Made by a program: the position numbers and the translations under genes | Notes under the pieces: model-generated | Seen by the model: only the letters and a program-made list of their open reading frames with translations | Database searches by the model: none | Told to the model about the DNA's origin: nothing | Part shown: positions 55,348 through 64,000 of the stretch, piece after piece | Position numbering within the stretch: the stretch's first letter is position 1 | Layout: every line of letters starts with the position of its first letter | Assembly (NCBI RefSeq): GCF_009707665.1 | Contig: NZ_WLZW01000001.1 | Span: 1,302,001-1,366,000 of the forward strand | Length of the DNA: 64,000 nucleotides | Origin: Planomicrobium sp. YIM 101495 | GTDB taxonomy: Bacteria > Bacillota > Bacilli > Bacillales_A > Planococcaceae | Direction: 5' to 3'

Positions 55348-56484
55348 ATGAGCAGTTATTTGGATGCAGCGGCGACAGTACCGATGAGGGAAGAAGCGTT
55401 GGCAGCTTATGTGGAGGCCGCGCGCAGCGGCTTCGGCAATACACAAAGCTTGCACGACGCCGGCACAGAGGCGGTGAATTTCCTGGACTCGTGCCGGGGC
55501 ATGCTGGGGCAACTTTTAAATGGAAGAAGTGACGGCTTTTATTTCACGGGGAATGCCTCGGAAGGAAATGCGCTGGCGATCCGTTCACTTGTGAAAGCAC
55601 GTCCCGCGCGGTGCAAATCAATCGTCACGAGCGAACTCGAACATGCGTCGGTGCTGACCGTTTTAAACCAATTGGAAAACGAAGGATATCAAATCCAATA
55701 CGTTCCCGTGGACACAACGGGAACGCTGGACATGGGCGCATACGAAGAGATGGTCACGGAAGACACGGCACTCGTCATCATGCAGGCCGTCAATTCCGAA
55801 ATGGGCGCGGTCCAGGACGTCGCACGGTGTGCACGGTTCGCGCAGCAGTTCGGCGTGCCGCTCCATTCCGATATGGTCCAGGCGCTCGGTAAACTGCCCG
55901 TCGACCTGGCAGCGAGCGATGTCGCATCCGCCGTCTTTTCCGCGCACAAAATTGGCGGGCCGAAAAGCGTCGGCATCGTCTATCTGAATCCGGCTGTTCA
56001 CTGGCAGCCGGTAATTGACGGAACGGTGCATCAAAACGGCTTCCGCGCCGGAACGGTTGATGTGCCGGGGATCGTTTCCGCAACAATCGCGGCAAAACTC
56101 GCCGTTGCGGAACAGGCAGAAAGTTGGCGAAATGCGGTGGCGCTTCAAACGTATTTGCTCCAATATCTGCCTGCCGGTGTCGTGGCTGCCGGCGACCCGA
56201 CAGCGAAATCCCCGTTCATCCAAGGGCTTCTTTTACCGCACGTCGAAGGGCAGTGGATGATGCTTGAATGCAACCGGCGCCAAATCTCGATATCCACCGG
56301 CACTGCTTGTAAAATCGGCGCGGGCGAAGCAATGTCAGCGATGCTTGCGATGGGTGTGGAAAGCGATGCAGCGAGAAAATTCATCCGGATTTCCTTTTCC
56401 GGAAACACTACGGTGGAAGAGTTGAAGAGATTCATTGCGGTAGTAGAGACTTCGCTTCAGGAGGCCCATGCCAAAAAGGAATAA
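55348..56484 (+). CDS. nifS: Cysteine desulfurase of the nad locus (NifS/IscS-like)
   Basis: 378 residues from ATG 55348, starting MSSYLDAAATVPMREEAL. PLP lysine in FSAHKIGGPKSVG, catalytic Cys in STGTACKIGAGEA. In B. subtilis the equivalent gene, divergent from nadB, supplies sulfur for the NadA iron-sulfur cluster. The GAGGAAGG site is better placed for an ATG at 55340 that opens the three-codon frame MKI whose TGA overlaps the true start (ATGA), so translation may be coupled to a mini-cistron. Confidence 0.9.
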   Translation: MSSYLDAAATVPMREEALAAYVEAARSGFGNTQSLHDAGTEAVNFLDSCRGMLGQLLNGRSDGFYFTGNASEGNALAIRSLVKARPARCKSIVTSELEHASVLTVLNQLENEGYQIQYVPVDTTGTLDMGAYEEMVTEDTALVIMQAVNSEMGAVQDVARCARFAQQFGVPLHSDMVQALGKLPVDLAASDVASAVFSAHKIGGPKSVGIVYLNPAVHWQPVIDGTVHQNGFRAGTVDVPGIVSATIAAKLAVAEQAESWRNAVALQTYLLQYLPAGVVAAGDPTAKSPFIQGLLLPHVEGQWMMLECNRRQISISTGTACKIGAGEAMSAMLAMGVESDAARKFIRISFSGNTTVEELKRFIAVVETSLQEAHAKKE

Positions 56485-56537
56485 TAAAACATCCCCACAC
56501 TCGCTGCATGTTCTGCAACACTTGTGGGGACGTTTTA
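56485..56537. terminator. Bidirectional terminator between nifS and the symporter gene
   Basis: aaaacatccccacac and tgtggggacgtttt arms with A/T runs on both sides serve the two convergent genes. Confidence 0.88.
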
Positions 56538-56547
56538 TTTTATGAGA

Positions 56548-58065
56548 CTATTGTGAAGTAATAGTCGCTTCCCGTGCCACTTTCGCTTTCTTAAACACCA
56601 ACTCTCCCACCAGACTCCCTGTAATCATGAAGAAGAAGCCGACGATCGAGCTTAGGAACATCGCCTGGAATAGATTCTCGAATACTTCAAAACCAGTCAG
56701 GAAAATATATGTACCGGATCCGAAGATAACCGACAGAATTGCGCCGGTCTTGTTGGACTGCTTCCAAAAGTAGCCCAGGCTGATCGGTGCAACAATGCCG
56801 CTGATGATGGCCGAAGTACCGAAGTTGGTCAGGATCGCCAGCGAGTCCGGACGGTTGAACGACATATACAGTGACAGCAGTCCGATGAAAATCAACGAGA
56901 TCTTAGAAGCTTTCAACACTTTCAAATCAAGCTGATTCACGGTCAACTGTTTGTTCTTATAAAGAATCGGGGCAATCAGCACTTTGAACAAGTCATTTCC
57001 GATACTGTTAGTGATGCCCAGATACAGCGAATCGGTCGTCGAGAGAATCGCTGAGATGATGCCAATCACCAAGATGGCGATGATGATCGTCGGAAATGCC
57101 TCCATGATGTAAACTGGGACAGCGCTGTCCGCTGACGCAAGGCCTGGTGTCATGACACGTGCAGCAAGCCCGGCAAAGACAGAGAACACCGACAGCGTGA
57201 ACAGGGAAACACCAGCTGATAACGTAAACGTACGGAGATCCTTCTCCTTCTCGATGGTCAAAACTTTGTTCATCAAGTGCGGCAGCAGCACGAATGAAAA
57301 CAGCAGCCACTGGATGCTCAAAATCGCGAAGCCGCTGGAAAATGGACCGCCGTTTGACGTGACGGACACAAGATTCGGGTCGATGGCAGCCAAATTCCCA
57401 TGAAGCGTGCCAAGGACATTCCAGCCACCTCCGATGGTCCAAAGAAGCGACACAAACAACAGGATCGCCACAATGGACATCGAGATGCCTTGGATGCTGT
57501 CGCTGACAATCTGGGCGAACGCACCACCGAGGCTGACATAGGTGATGGTGATAACGACGCCGAGCACAATGCCCCACATATACGGGACACCGATGACCGT
57601 CTCGAACATCGTCGCGAGTCCGACATTCTGCCCGACGATGTAATAAATATTGAATAAAACCAACAGCGCCACGAAAACTTGCAGTACTTTACTGTTGTAG
57701 CGGTTGCCAAGCCATTGCGGCAATGTCAAGCTTTCGCCGTTCTTCTGTCCTTGCCGCCAAAACCGCTTCGTGAACAGCAGCAAGCCGATCCACGTAATCC
57801 CGAAGCAGCCGATCGTATACCACAAAGTCGAAATGCCATACGTATATGCCCATCCAGGCACGCCAAGAAATAAGTTCGCACTGGCGTAGGAAGTCCCGAA
57901 ACTGACGCCGACGATCCACGGCTTCACTTTGCCTTTTGCAATCGCAAAGCCTTTCATCGTTCCGCTGTGCTCAGCGCCTTTCTTTCCGAGCCAAATGGTC
58001 AAGAGGAAATAACCGACGAGCATTACACCGATGATCCATGGAAGAGCGTTTGATCCGTCAGCCAT
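56548..58065 (-). CDS. Sodium:solute symporter family protein (SSS, PanF-like)
   Basis: 505 residues with about thirteen membrane helices. IAKGKVKPWIVGVSFGTSYASANLFLG contains the sodium-site helix region, and ISAILSTTDSLYLGITNSIGNDL is the hallmark of helix 8/9 in SSS proteins. The ATG at 58065 overlaps the end of a 34-residue membrane peptide, and both follow a flavin monooxygenase under a SAM riboswitch, so its substrate is probably a sulfur compound rather than pantothenate. Ends before a terminator shared with nifS. Confidence 0.9.
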   Translation of the reverse strand: MADGSNALPWIIGVMLVGYFLLTIWLGKKGAEHSGTMKGFAIAKGKVKPWIVGVSFGTSYASANLFLGVPGWAYTYGISTLWYTIGCFGITWIGLLLFTKRFWRQGQKNGESLTLPQWLGNRYNSKVLQVFVALLVLFNIYYIVGQNVGLATMFETVIGVPYMWGIVLGVVITITYVSLGGAFAQIVSDSIQGISMSIVAILLFVSLLWTIGGGWNVLGTLHGNLAAIDPNLVSVTSNGGPFSSGFAILSIQWLLFSFVLLPHLMNKVLTIEKEKDLRTFTLSAGVSLFTLSVFSVFAGLAARVMTPGLASADSAVPVYIMEAFPTIIIAILVIGIISAILSTTDSLYLGITNSIGNDLFKVLIAPILYKNKQLTVNQLDLKVLKASKISLIFIGLLSLYMSFNRPDSLAILTNFGTSAIISGIVAPISLGYFWKQSNKTGAILSVIFGSGTYIFLTGFEVFENLFQAMFLSSIVGFFFMITGSLVGELVFKKAKVAREATITSQ

Positions 58066-58162
58066 CGTTCGTCTCCCCCTTTTGTTTCGGATAAATTTTA
58101 TTCCAAAGCGTCAAGCCCGCAATCCAGAATAGTGCGATGCCGATCCAATAAACAGTAAACAT
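58058..58162 (-). CDS. Small membrane protein, likely symporter accessory subunit (34 residues)
   Basis: From ATG 58162 (GGAGG seven bases upstream): one hydrophobic helix in MFTVYWIGIALFWIAGLTLW followed by a charged tail NKIYPKQKGETNDG. The stop overlaps the symporter start out of frame (ATGGCTGA), so the two are translated together. SSS transporters often carry such a tiny partner (for example YhdT with PanF). The function is inferred from position and topology only. Confidence 0.75.
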   Translation of the reverse strand: MFTVYWIGIALFWIAGLTLWNKIYPKQKGETNDG

Positions 58163-58178
58163 AGCCATTCCTCCAAGT

Positions 58179-59570
58179 CTAGTTGCCGACAGGCTCCTGT
58201 AGTTTTTTATAAGCCGCGCCTGGATGATCCGTTTTCAAGTGGTTATGCCCTTTGCCGTAAATCTTCTCGCGGTACGTGCCTTCTGCATAATCTGTTTGCA
58301 CAAGCCCGCGCCGCTGCAACACCGGAATGACCAGCTCCACAAAGTCAGCGAAACTTTCCAGCGACTGCGTGTACGCCAAGTTGAAGCCGTCCACGCCTGT
58401 CTCTTCCACCCATTCTGCGATTTCATCTGCAATCTGTTCAGGCGAACCGACTGCGACGGGTCCTCTTCCCCCGATTCCGACAAATTCAGCCAGTTCACGG
58501 ACCGTCCATTTACGGTCGGGGTCAGCGCGTGTGAACACTTCGACCGCTGATTGCATCGAATTGCTGTCGATGTATTCGAGTGTCTGGTCCGGGTCATAAA
58601 CGGAAAAATCGATTCCCGTCCAGCCGCTCAGCAATGTCAATGCCCCTTCATAACTGATGGAAGCTTTCAAGTTGCGGTATTTCTCCTGTGCCTCTTCTTC
58701 CGTTTTTCCAACAATGGCGGTGAATGTTGTATAAACGAGGACATCTTCAGGGTTGCGGCCGACAGCACTAATACTTTCCCGTAGATTCGCAACACCTTTT
58801 TTCACGACTTTCTTCGTCGGTCCCGCCATGAATACGGACTCCGCATGTTCAGCTGCAAACGCTGTGCCACGCGGCGAAGCTCCTGCCTGGAACAGGACCG
58901 GCGTGCGCTGCGGCGAAGGCTCGGACAAATGAGCACCCGGCACACTGAAATATTCACCTTTATGGTTGATGTCATGCACTTTCGACGGATCCGTATAAAC
59001 TTTTGCACGCTTATCGCGGATAACCGCGCCGTCTTCCCAACTGCCTTCCCACAGCTTATAACACACTTCCAAGTACTCGGCAGCGTAATCATAGCGCTGG
59101 TCGTGACTCATCTGCTCCTCTTTCCCGATGTTGCGCGCTGCACTCTTCAAATACGAAGTCACGATATTCCAGCCGATTCGTCCCCCCGTCAAATGATCCA
59201 GCGTCGACATGCGGCGCGCGAATGTATAGGGATGTTCGTGACTGACAGAAGACGTCACTCCGAAACTTAAATGCTCGGTCACAGAACTCATCAACGGCAC
59301 CAGCAACAGCGGATCATTGACCGGAGTCTGCACGGCATTGCGAAGCGCCGCATCACGTGAGCCTCCGTAAACATCGTACGTCCCCAACACATCGGCTAAA
59401 AACACCGCATCAAACTTCCCTTTCTCCAACAACTTCGCCAACTGGATCCAGTACTTGCTGTCCTTATAAGTCGGTGACCCTTCGTCTTCGCTCACCCACA
59501 ACCCCGGTGATTGGTGCCCTCCTGCGCTCGCCATTTCAAATGCATTCAAGTAAATCCGTTTCTTCGCCAT
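58179..59570 (-). CDS. NtaA/SnaA/DszA-family FMN-dependent monooxygenase
   Basis: 463-residue luciferase-like monooxygenase, flavin supplied by a separate reductase. Typical segments: the N-terminal IYLNAFEMASAGGHQSPGLW, FDAVFLADVLGTYDVYGG, TFARRMSTLDHLTGGRIGWNIVTS (in two pieces), VLFQAGASPRGTAFAAEHAE and VGSPEQIADEIAEW. Members oxidise nitrilotriacetate, dibenzothiophene sulfone, or sulfur compounds. The S-box leader argues for a role in sulfur supply (desulfonation or C-S bond cleavage), giving sulfite or a cysteine/methionine precursor. ATG at 59570 behind GGAGGAAG. Confidence 0.88.
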   Translation of the reverse strand: MAKKRIYLNAFEMASAGGHQSPGLWVSEDEGSPTYKDSKYWIQLAKLLEKGKFDAVFLADVLGTYDVYGGSRDAALRNAVQTPVNDPLLLVPLMSSVTEHLSFGVTSSVSHEHPYTFARRMSTLDHLTGGRIGWNIVTSYLKSAARNIGKEEQMSHDQRYDYAAEYLEVCYKLWEGSWEDGAVIRDKRAKVYTDPSKVHDINHKGEYFSVPGAHLSEPSPQRTPVLFQAGASPRGTAFAAEHAESVFMAGPTKKVVKKGVANLRESISAVGRNPEDVLVYTTFTAIVGKTEEEAQEKYRNLKASISYEGALTLLSGWTGIDFSVYDPDQTLEYIDSNSMQSAVEVFTRADPDRKWTVRELAEFVGIGGRGPVAVGSPEQIADEIAEWVEETGVDGFNLAYTQSLESFADFVELVIPVLQRRGLVQTDYAEGTYREKIYGKGHNHLKTDHPGAAYKKLQEPVGN

Positions 59571-59630
59571 TTTCTTCTTCCTCCTTTGGAATCACTTATC
59601 CAGCACGCCAAGCAAATCCTCAAGGAAAAC

Positions 59631-59668
59631 AAAAAGCCTTCTTTTCCCGGATAAGAGAAAAGAAGGCT
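59631..59668 (-). terminator. Riboswitch-controlled terminator
   Basis: agccttcttttc (59635-59646) and gaaaagaaggct (59657-59668) form a 12-bp stem, followed on the minus strand by a T-run. It is the expression platform of the SAM aptamer just upstream. Confidence 0.9.
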
Positions 59669-59690
59669 CCAAAATTTTATGGATGCGGTT

Positions 59691-59796
59691 CTCTTATCTT
59701 CCAAGATAAAATCTTGCTGGAGTTAGCACCTTCCTGACAATTGTCAGAGGTTGCTGAAGCGTCAACGGGCCAGTCCCTCGGCTTCTCTGGATAAGA
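59691..59796 (-). ncRNA. SAM-I riboswitch (S-box) aptamer
   Basis: On the minus strand: CTTATCCAGAGAAGCC then GAGGGACTGGCCC, TTGACGCTTCAGCAACC, GGAAGGTGCTAACTCC, AGCAAG and the closing GGAAGATAAG. This reproduces the conserved order of S-box elements including the P1 closing helix (ctcttatctt at 59691-59700 with ataag at 59791-59795), the kink-turn, and the GCTAA-TCC P3 region. High SAM should switch off the genes downstream. Confidence 0.95.
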
Positions 59797-59814
59797 TGTA
59801 TGAAATTAATCCCT

Positions 59815-59843
59815 AGCATAATGGTAAGTTTAATGACTGTCAA
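59815..59843 (-). promoter_or_regulatory. Sigma-A promoter of the S-box operon
   Basis: TTGACA (59843-59838), 17 bases, TATGCT (59820-59815), then a G/A start about six bases on, some 15-20 bases before the aptamer. Confidence 0.85.
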
Positions 59844-59968
59844 CACTGATTTTCGAAGATTCCGACTTTCATTCATGTTCAAAAATTGAAGAAATGTTGG
59901 TTTTAAAAGGATGAAAGCGCTTTATTTTCTGGAAAATATTATAAAATTAATTTTCTGAACTGCCATGC

Positions 59969-60015
59969 AAGGTGCCAGACACTTTGGTGTCTGGCACCAA
60001 AGTGTCTGGCACCTT
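59969..60015. repeat. 47-bp perfect palindrome
   Basis: 21-bp arms beginning aaggtgccagacac (59969-59989) and ending gtgtctggcacctt (59995-60015) with a five-base centre. It lies two bases after the stop of the acetyltransferase gene and probably acts as a terminator-like hairpin. A partial match (gtgccagaca) stands at 8-17. The remaining DNA to 59844 contains no gene. Confidence 0.85.
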
Positions 60016-60017
60016 CC

Positions 60018-60623
<606 letters not shown>

Positions 60624-60736
60624 TTATAATAAACCCTGTATGACAAGATTGAATTGGATGCAGGCAATACCGCATTTTTTTGCCATAAGAGGTCGACTGC
60701 CAAGCCAGCTATTGATTGGTGGAAACTAATCGAATG

Positions 60737-60781
60737 AAAAAAGCTGCTTCCAAGTCCTTTCGGTTTCCGGAGACAGCTTTT
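60737..60781 (-). terminator. Terminator of the NhaC-type gene
   Basis: aagctgcttcc and ggagacagctt arms (60741-60778) with inner ccg-type pairs, T-run on the minus strand. Apart from this, 60534-60843 carries only leader DNA of the acetyltransferase gene. Confidence 0.72.
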
Positions 60782-60843
60782 CCCATTCATCATTCAACGC
60801 ATAAACTGACGTTTGTTGATTGCTGTGACGCGACTATTCGGTC

Positions 60844-62373
60844 TCACACCCTAGCTTCCCGAAGCGTTTTCACACCATATACTTTCGACAGGATGAAGAC
60901 GGCAAGAACAAGCAGGACAATCGTCAATAACAGCGTCAAAGCACTGCCGGTCACACCCGCCACGAGGAAGCCGATCAAGGCAATTGTTCCATTCGTGACA
61001 GCATAAGGAAACTGAGTTTTCACGTGGTCGAGGTGATCGGCGCCAGCCCCCGTCGATGACAAAATGGTCGTATCGGAAATCGGCGAACAATGGTCACCGA
61101 AAATTCCGCCCGACAGCACCGCTCCGATGCAGACGAGCATATGCGCATCAAGTGCGAGCGCCATCGGAATCGCGATCGGCAGCATGATTGCATAAGTCCC
61201 CCACGATGAACCGGACGCCAGCGACATTGCAGCGCCGACTAAAAACAGGATTGCCGGAATGATGAACGCCGGCACATTCCCCTGGATGGCTTCAACGATA
61301 TAAGCCGCCGTCCCCATATCCCCAATCACTTTGCCGAGCGACCAAGCCAGCACAAGCGTGACGGCGACATACACCATCTTCTGCATGCCTTTTGTATAAA
61401 TATCGAATATCTCGCTGAATTTCTTCACTTTGTAGACGATCATCAGGATAACAATCGATACGGCAGCCAAGAGATATGCAGTCGTCAGGGAGACGCGGAA
61501 ATCGTTGCCGGCCACCGGTTCGAACGGGAAGCCGAAAGACATCAGCAAGCCGAACAATGTGACGAATAAAACGAGAAGCGGCAGCCAGATCAGGATGGCG
61601 CGCCCTTTCTCAGCCGAAACTGCTTTTCCATCTGTTTCGGGTCTCCTCAGCGGCTTCGACTCCGGCCAGTACAATTCGCCTGTCTCGCGTACTCTTCTTT
61701 CCGCTTTGGCCATCGGTCCGAAATCCAGTTTCGTGACCGCTACAAGCGGGATCATCAGGACGGTCAGAATAGCGTAGAACTGAAAGGGGATGACCTGTAC
61801 CAGCGTATCGAACTCGGACAGCGCGAGACCAGCTGCATCAAACTCATTTTTCATGAGCCCCATGATATAGACGCCCCATCCGATGAACGGAATGAGCACA
61901 GCGACGGGCGACGATGTGGAGTCGATGATCCATGCCAGCTTTTCTCTGGAGATTTTTGCTTTGTCAAAAATCTTATCAAATACAGGCCCCACGATTAACG
62001 GCGTTCCAAGATCAGAGAAGAAAATAATGATTCCACCGAACCACGCCGACAATTGCGCCTTCGCTTTCGTATTAATGTGTTTCACAGCACTGAGTGCGAG
62101 CGCCGCACCTCCGCCTGATTTCTCCATCAATGCCACAAAGCCCCCGATGAAAAACAGCAGAACGAGTATTGCCGCATTATAACTATCCGCCACTTGCGGA
62201 AACAGAAAATTGCCGATGGTCTCCGTTGTCGCTTCCAACGGTCGTCCGCCCACCAGGATGAGCACTCCAATATACACGCCCGAAAACAAAGACACAATCA
62301 CGTTTTTCGTGATGACTGCCAAAATAACCGCCACTAACGGCGGCACCAGCGATATCCAACCCATATGTTCCAT
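60844..62373 (-). CDS. NhaC-family Na+/H+ antiporter (or related organic-acid/sodium exchanger)
   Basis: 509 residues, about twelve helices. LFSGVYIGVLILVG near the N-terminus, GGFVALMEKSGGGAALA, SDLGTPLIVGPVFDKIFDKAK, AAMSLASGSSWGTYAIMLPIA and GAVLSGGIFGDHCSPISDTTILSS are NhaC/ArsB-type hallmarks. The family includes sodium/proton, malate/lactate and tyrosine exchangers, so the substrate is open. ATG 62373 after AGAGGGG. Monocistronic. Confidence 0.87.
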   Translation of the reverse strand: MEHMGWISLVPPLVAVILAVITKNVIVSLFSGVYIGVLILVGGRPLEATTETIGNFLFPQVADSYNAAILVLLFFIGGFVALMEKSGGGAALALSAVKHINTKAKAQLSAWFGGIIIFFSDLGTPLIVGPVFDKIFDKAKISREKLAWIIDSTSSPVAVLIPFIGWGVYIMGLMKNEFDAAGLALSEFDTLVQVIPFQFYAILTVLMIPLVAVTKLDFGPMAKAERRVRETGELYWPESKPLRRPETDGKAVSAEKGRAILIWLPLLVLFVTLFGLLMSFGFPFEPVAGNDFRVSLTTAYLLAAVSIVILMIVYKVKKFSEIFDIYTKGMQKMVYVAVTLVLAWSLGKVIGDMGTAAYIVEAIQGNVPAFIIPAILFLVGAAMSLASGSSWGTYAIMLPIAIPMALALDAHMLVCIGAVLSGGIFGDHCSPISDTTILSSTGAGADHLDHVKTQFPYAVTNGTIALIGFLVAGVTGSALTLLLTIVLLVLAVFILSKVYGVKTLREARV

Positions 62374-62540
62374 ACAGAAAGCCCCTCTTCTCACTCAGAG
62401 TGAATAATTATTCTAGAATAAGTATATTTAATTAACAACCAGAATGCAATCTCTTTTTTGACGGTAGGATAAAGTTTACTTAAAATGCTTTCCATTATAT
62501 TTAAACATCTCCATTTATATCCTCTCTTACTGAACATATA

Positions 62541-62580
62541 AAAGCCGCACCCGGCAACCATGGCGGTCGCGGATACGGCT
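62541..62580 (-). terminator. Probable terminator after the 62608 gene
   Basis: agccg (62543-62547) and cggct (62576-62580) with inner GC pairing; only a short T-run follows on the minus strand. Confidence 0.5.
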
Positions 62581-62607
62581 TGCTTTGCATTCTATTTTCT
62601 TTTCGCT

Positions 62608-63474
62608 CTATTCCCGCACGAACACTGCACTCTCCGTCTTTTCCAAACTCACCGGCGCAATCGTAATCGTCCCGTCCTTTTTGATGATGCCGTCCTCATC
62701 AAATTCGGTCCCCGGATTCATAATGATCGTTAGGACCGGACTTCCTTCCGCATCTTCCACCACGAGCGAATAGATGCCAAATTGTTCCGTATCGAAAATA
62801 TCGAAGACAGTCGTCTCGCCGTCCCGCCTGTAGACGAACTCTTTATTATCCGAAGAGAATGTATGTTGTGGGTCGTCTTGTTGGACCCAGTCACCGAGCA
62901 GGCCGACCGCGACATACTTGTAGCTGATATAATCACTGCTCCGGAAATGGACGAGCTGCTGTGCGAGGCTTTCGTCCCCGTCGGTCTGGTAAGTCAGCGC
63001 AGCCGTATCCGCTACCGGCCATTCCAGTTTGTATTGCCCTTCTTCCAGCGCCTTATAGGACGCACTTCCTTCAAGAACCGCAACCTCTCTCCCGAAGATT
63101 CCGCCTCGGCGCTTGAGCCTTACCGTCTCTCTGTCGATCCGCTTGAACTCCTTGAAAATCACTTCATGCTCGCCATTGTCGGAGCGCGCAACGAGCACAT
63201 TCACATCGCCTTCCATATAGAAATACAGCGAATTGACAGCAAGCAGCCCGAGAACTGCCACGCCGGCAATCCACTTTACCAAAGCCCCCTGGAAAAGGAG
63301 CACAATACCGGTAAAAACACTAAAAATAATTGCGTAATTGATGGCGTAAAAAATCCATTCGTAAATCAGTGAATAGCCGCGTGGAGCGGCAAATCCGATG
63401 AACGCGGCCTGGAAAAGCAGCAGAAAGACACCAAGCAGTAACAGGGAAATGCCGAATCCTTTTCTGCCGGTCAT
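62608..63474 (-). CDS. Membrane-anchored hypothetical protein, 288 residues
   Basis: Three N-terminal hydrophobic segments (about 8-30, 38-60, 67-85) followed by a roughly 190-residue extracytoplasmic beta-rich region rich in acidic residues and ending SLEKTESAVFVRE. I do not recognise the family. ATG 63474 follows AGGAGG. Single gene, between NhaC and the SLH protein, both transcribed away from or toward it without overlap. Perhaps a surface or envelope protein. Confidence 0.75.
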   Translation of the reverse strand: MTGRKGFGISLLLLGVFLLLFQAAFIGFAAPRGYSLIYEWIFYAINYAIIFSVFTGIVLLFQGALVKWIAGVAVLGLLAVNSLYFYMEGDVNVLVARSDNGEHEVIFKEFKRIDRETVRLKRRGGIFGREVAVLEGSASYKALEEGQYKLEWPVADTAALTYQTDGDESLAQQLVHFRSSDYISYKYVAVGLLGDWVQQDDPQHTFSSDNKEFVYRRDGETTVFDIFDTEQFGIYSLVVEDAEGSPVLTIIMNPGTEFDEDGIIKKDGTITIAPVSLEKTESAVFVRE

Positions 63475-63659
63475 GGAGCACCTCCTGTGGAATTGAATTT
63501 TGTCTGTGAGTCAATCAATGTGAAAGAATCGGAAAGTATGAATGCACTATCCAGTTTTTTTAAAGCGCTTAATTACTGGATTGATTTCGATAAGGACTAT
63601 TTTACTTTACTGGCTGATTATAAAGTAGCTTTATGAAAATCCATTTCCTGTAATCCTTC

Positions 63660-63689
63660 TTGTATCTCCAGACGCCGAAAGAGTATAAT
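63660..63689 (+). promoter_or_regulatory. Promoter of the SLH protein gene
   Basis: TTGTAT (63660-63665), 18 bases, TATAAT (63684-63689), about 63 bases before the start codon. Confidence 0.65.
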
Positions 63690-63752
63690 TGGAAAGAACA
63701 GGATACACACAATTTCAACAACTCAACCAATACAATCATAGGAGGAAAAAGC

Positions 63753-64000
63753 GTGAAGAAAACAGCCCTGTCTGCAATGCTCATTTCATTCATCACAACC
63801 TTGCTATTCATCTCCACCGCGGCTGCAGCTGCCCCGTTCAAAGACGTTCCGTCGAATCACTGGGCATACAGCGACATTCAAATTCTCGCCGGCAAAGGTA
63901 TACTGAACGGCTATTCCGATGGCTCGTTCAAGCCGGGACAAAACGTCACACGTGAGCAGGCTGCGAAAATCATTTCCCTCGCAGCGGACATCGAGCCGGT
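63753..64000 (+). CDS. S-layer homology domain protein (partial, cut by window end)
   Basis: GTG start at 63753 after TAGGAGG. A signal peptide (MKKTALSAMLISFITTLLF, AAAA cleavage area) is followed by an SLH repeat: FKDVPSNHWAYSDIQILA, KGILNGYSDGSFKPGQNVTREQAAKII. SLH domains bind pyruvylated secondary cell-wall polymer, so the product is an exported cell-surface protein; the effector domain lies beyond the window. Confidence 0.92.
   Translation, partial: MKKTALSAMLISFITTLLFISTAAAAAPFKDVPSNHWAYSDIQILAGKGILNGYSDGSFKPGQNVTREQAAKIISLAADIEP

Overview
The window looks like chromosomal DNA of a low-to-mid GC Gram-positive bacterium of the order Bacillales, most plausibly a Planococcaceae relative (Planococcus, Planomicrobium, Sporosarcina type). 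The evidence is strong purine-rich Shine-Dalgarno sites with frequent GTG/TTG starts, a divergent cysteine desulfurase / nadB-nadC-nadA locus, a SAM-I (S-box) leader, a Spo0M-like gene, a PaiA-like acetyltransferase and an S-layer-homology protein. The genus is inferred, not proven. No rRNA, tRNA or CRISPR array was seen.

Layout. 0.1-3.1 kb: TetR regulator plus MMPL exporter. 3.5-15.2 kb (minus strand): PucR-type regulator, TRAP transporter (DctP-Q-M), nitroreductase, CapA-like protein, then N-carbamoyl-amino-acid hydrolase, PyrK-like and PyrD-like subunits and a dihydroorotase-like amidohydrolase; this reads as a route from orotate to aspartate. 15.4-17.1 kb: a scar in which a 5'-truncated FAD dehydrogenase abuts a 680-bp second copy of the MMPL 3' end. 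17.2-24.1 kb (minus): 2-oxoacid dehydrogenase E1alpha-E1beta-E2 plus a second TRAP transporter, apparently under a TetR repressor whose likely operator overlaps the promoter. 24.4-34.0 kb (minus, visibly AT-richer): rpoN (sigma-54), a sigma-54 activator, a -24/-12 promoter with an upstream palindrome, then hyuA-hyuB-hyuC and an NCS1 permease carrying an in-frame amber codon.

34.5-40.2 kb is a graveyard: IS30 remnant, short Spo0M-like gene, GGDEF-EAL protein, a MoeB/ThiF remnant, an IS66 tnpA remnant, and six copies (two more lie elsewhere) of a roughly 157-bp inverted-repeat element. 40.3-49.7 kb (minus): one oppDF-SBP-oppBC-M32 carboxypeptidase-CocE hydrolase operon for peptide use. 50.2-51.6 kb: an intact DDE transposase. 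51.7-56.5 kb: de novo NAD synthesis (nadABC) with a divergent cysteine desulfurase. 56.5-59.8 kb (minus): a SAM riboswitch leader, an NtaA-type flavin monooxygenase, a 34-residue membrane peptide and a sodium/solute symporter, probably organosulfur scavenging. 60-64 kb: PaiA-like acetyltransferase, NhaC antiporter, a membrane protein and the start of an SLH protein.

Common themes are uptake plus breakdown of cyclic ureides and their N-carbamoyl products (two separate loci), two TRAP transporters tied to catabolic enzymes, and scarring by small mobile elements. Functions are deduced from recognisable families and gene order only; no search was run.
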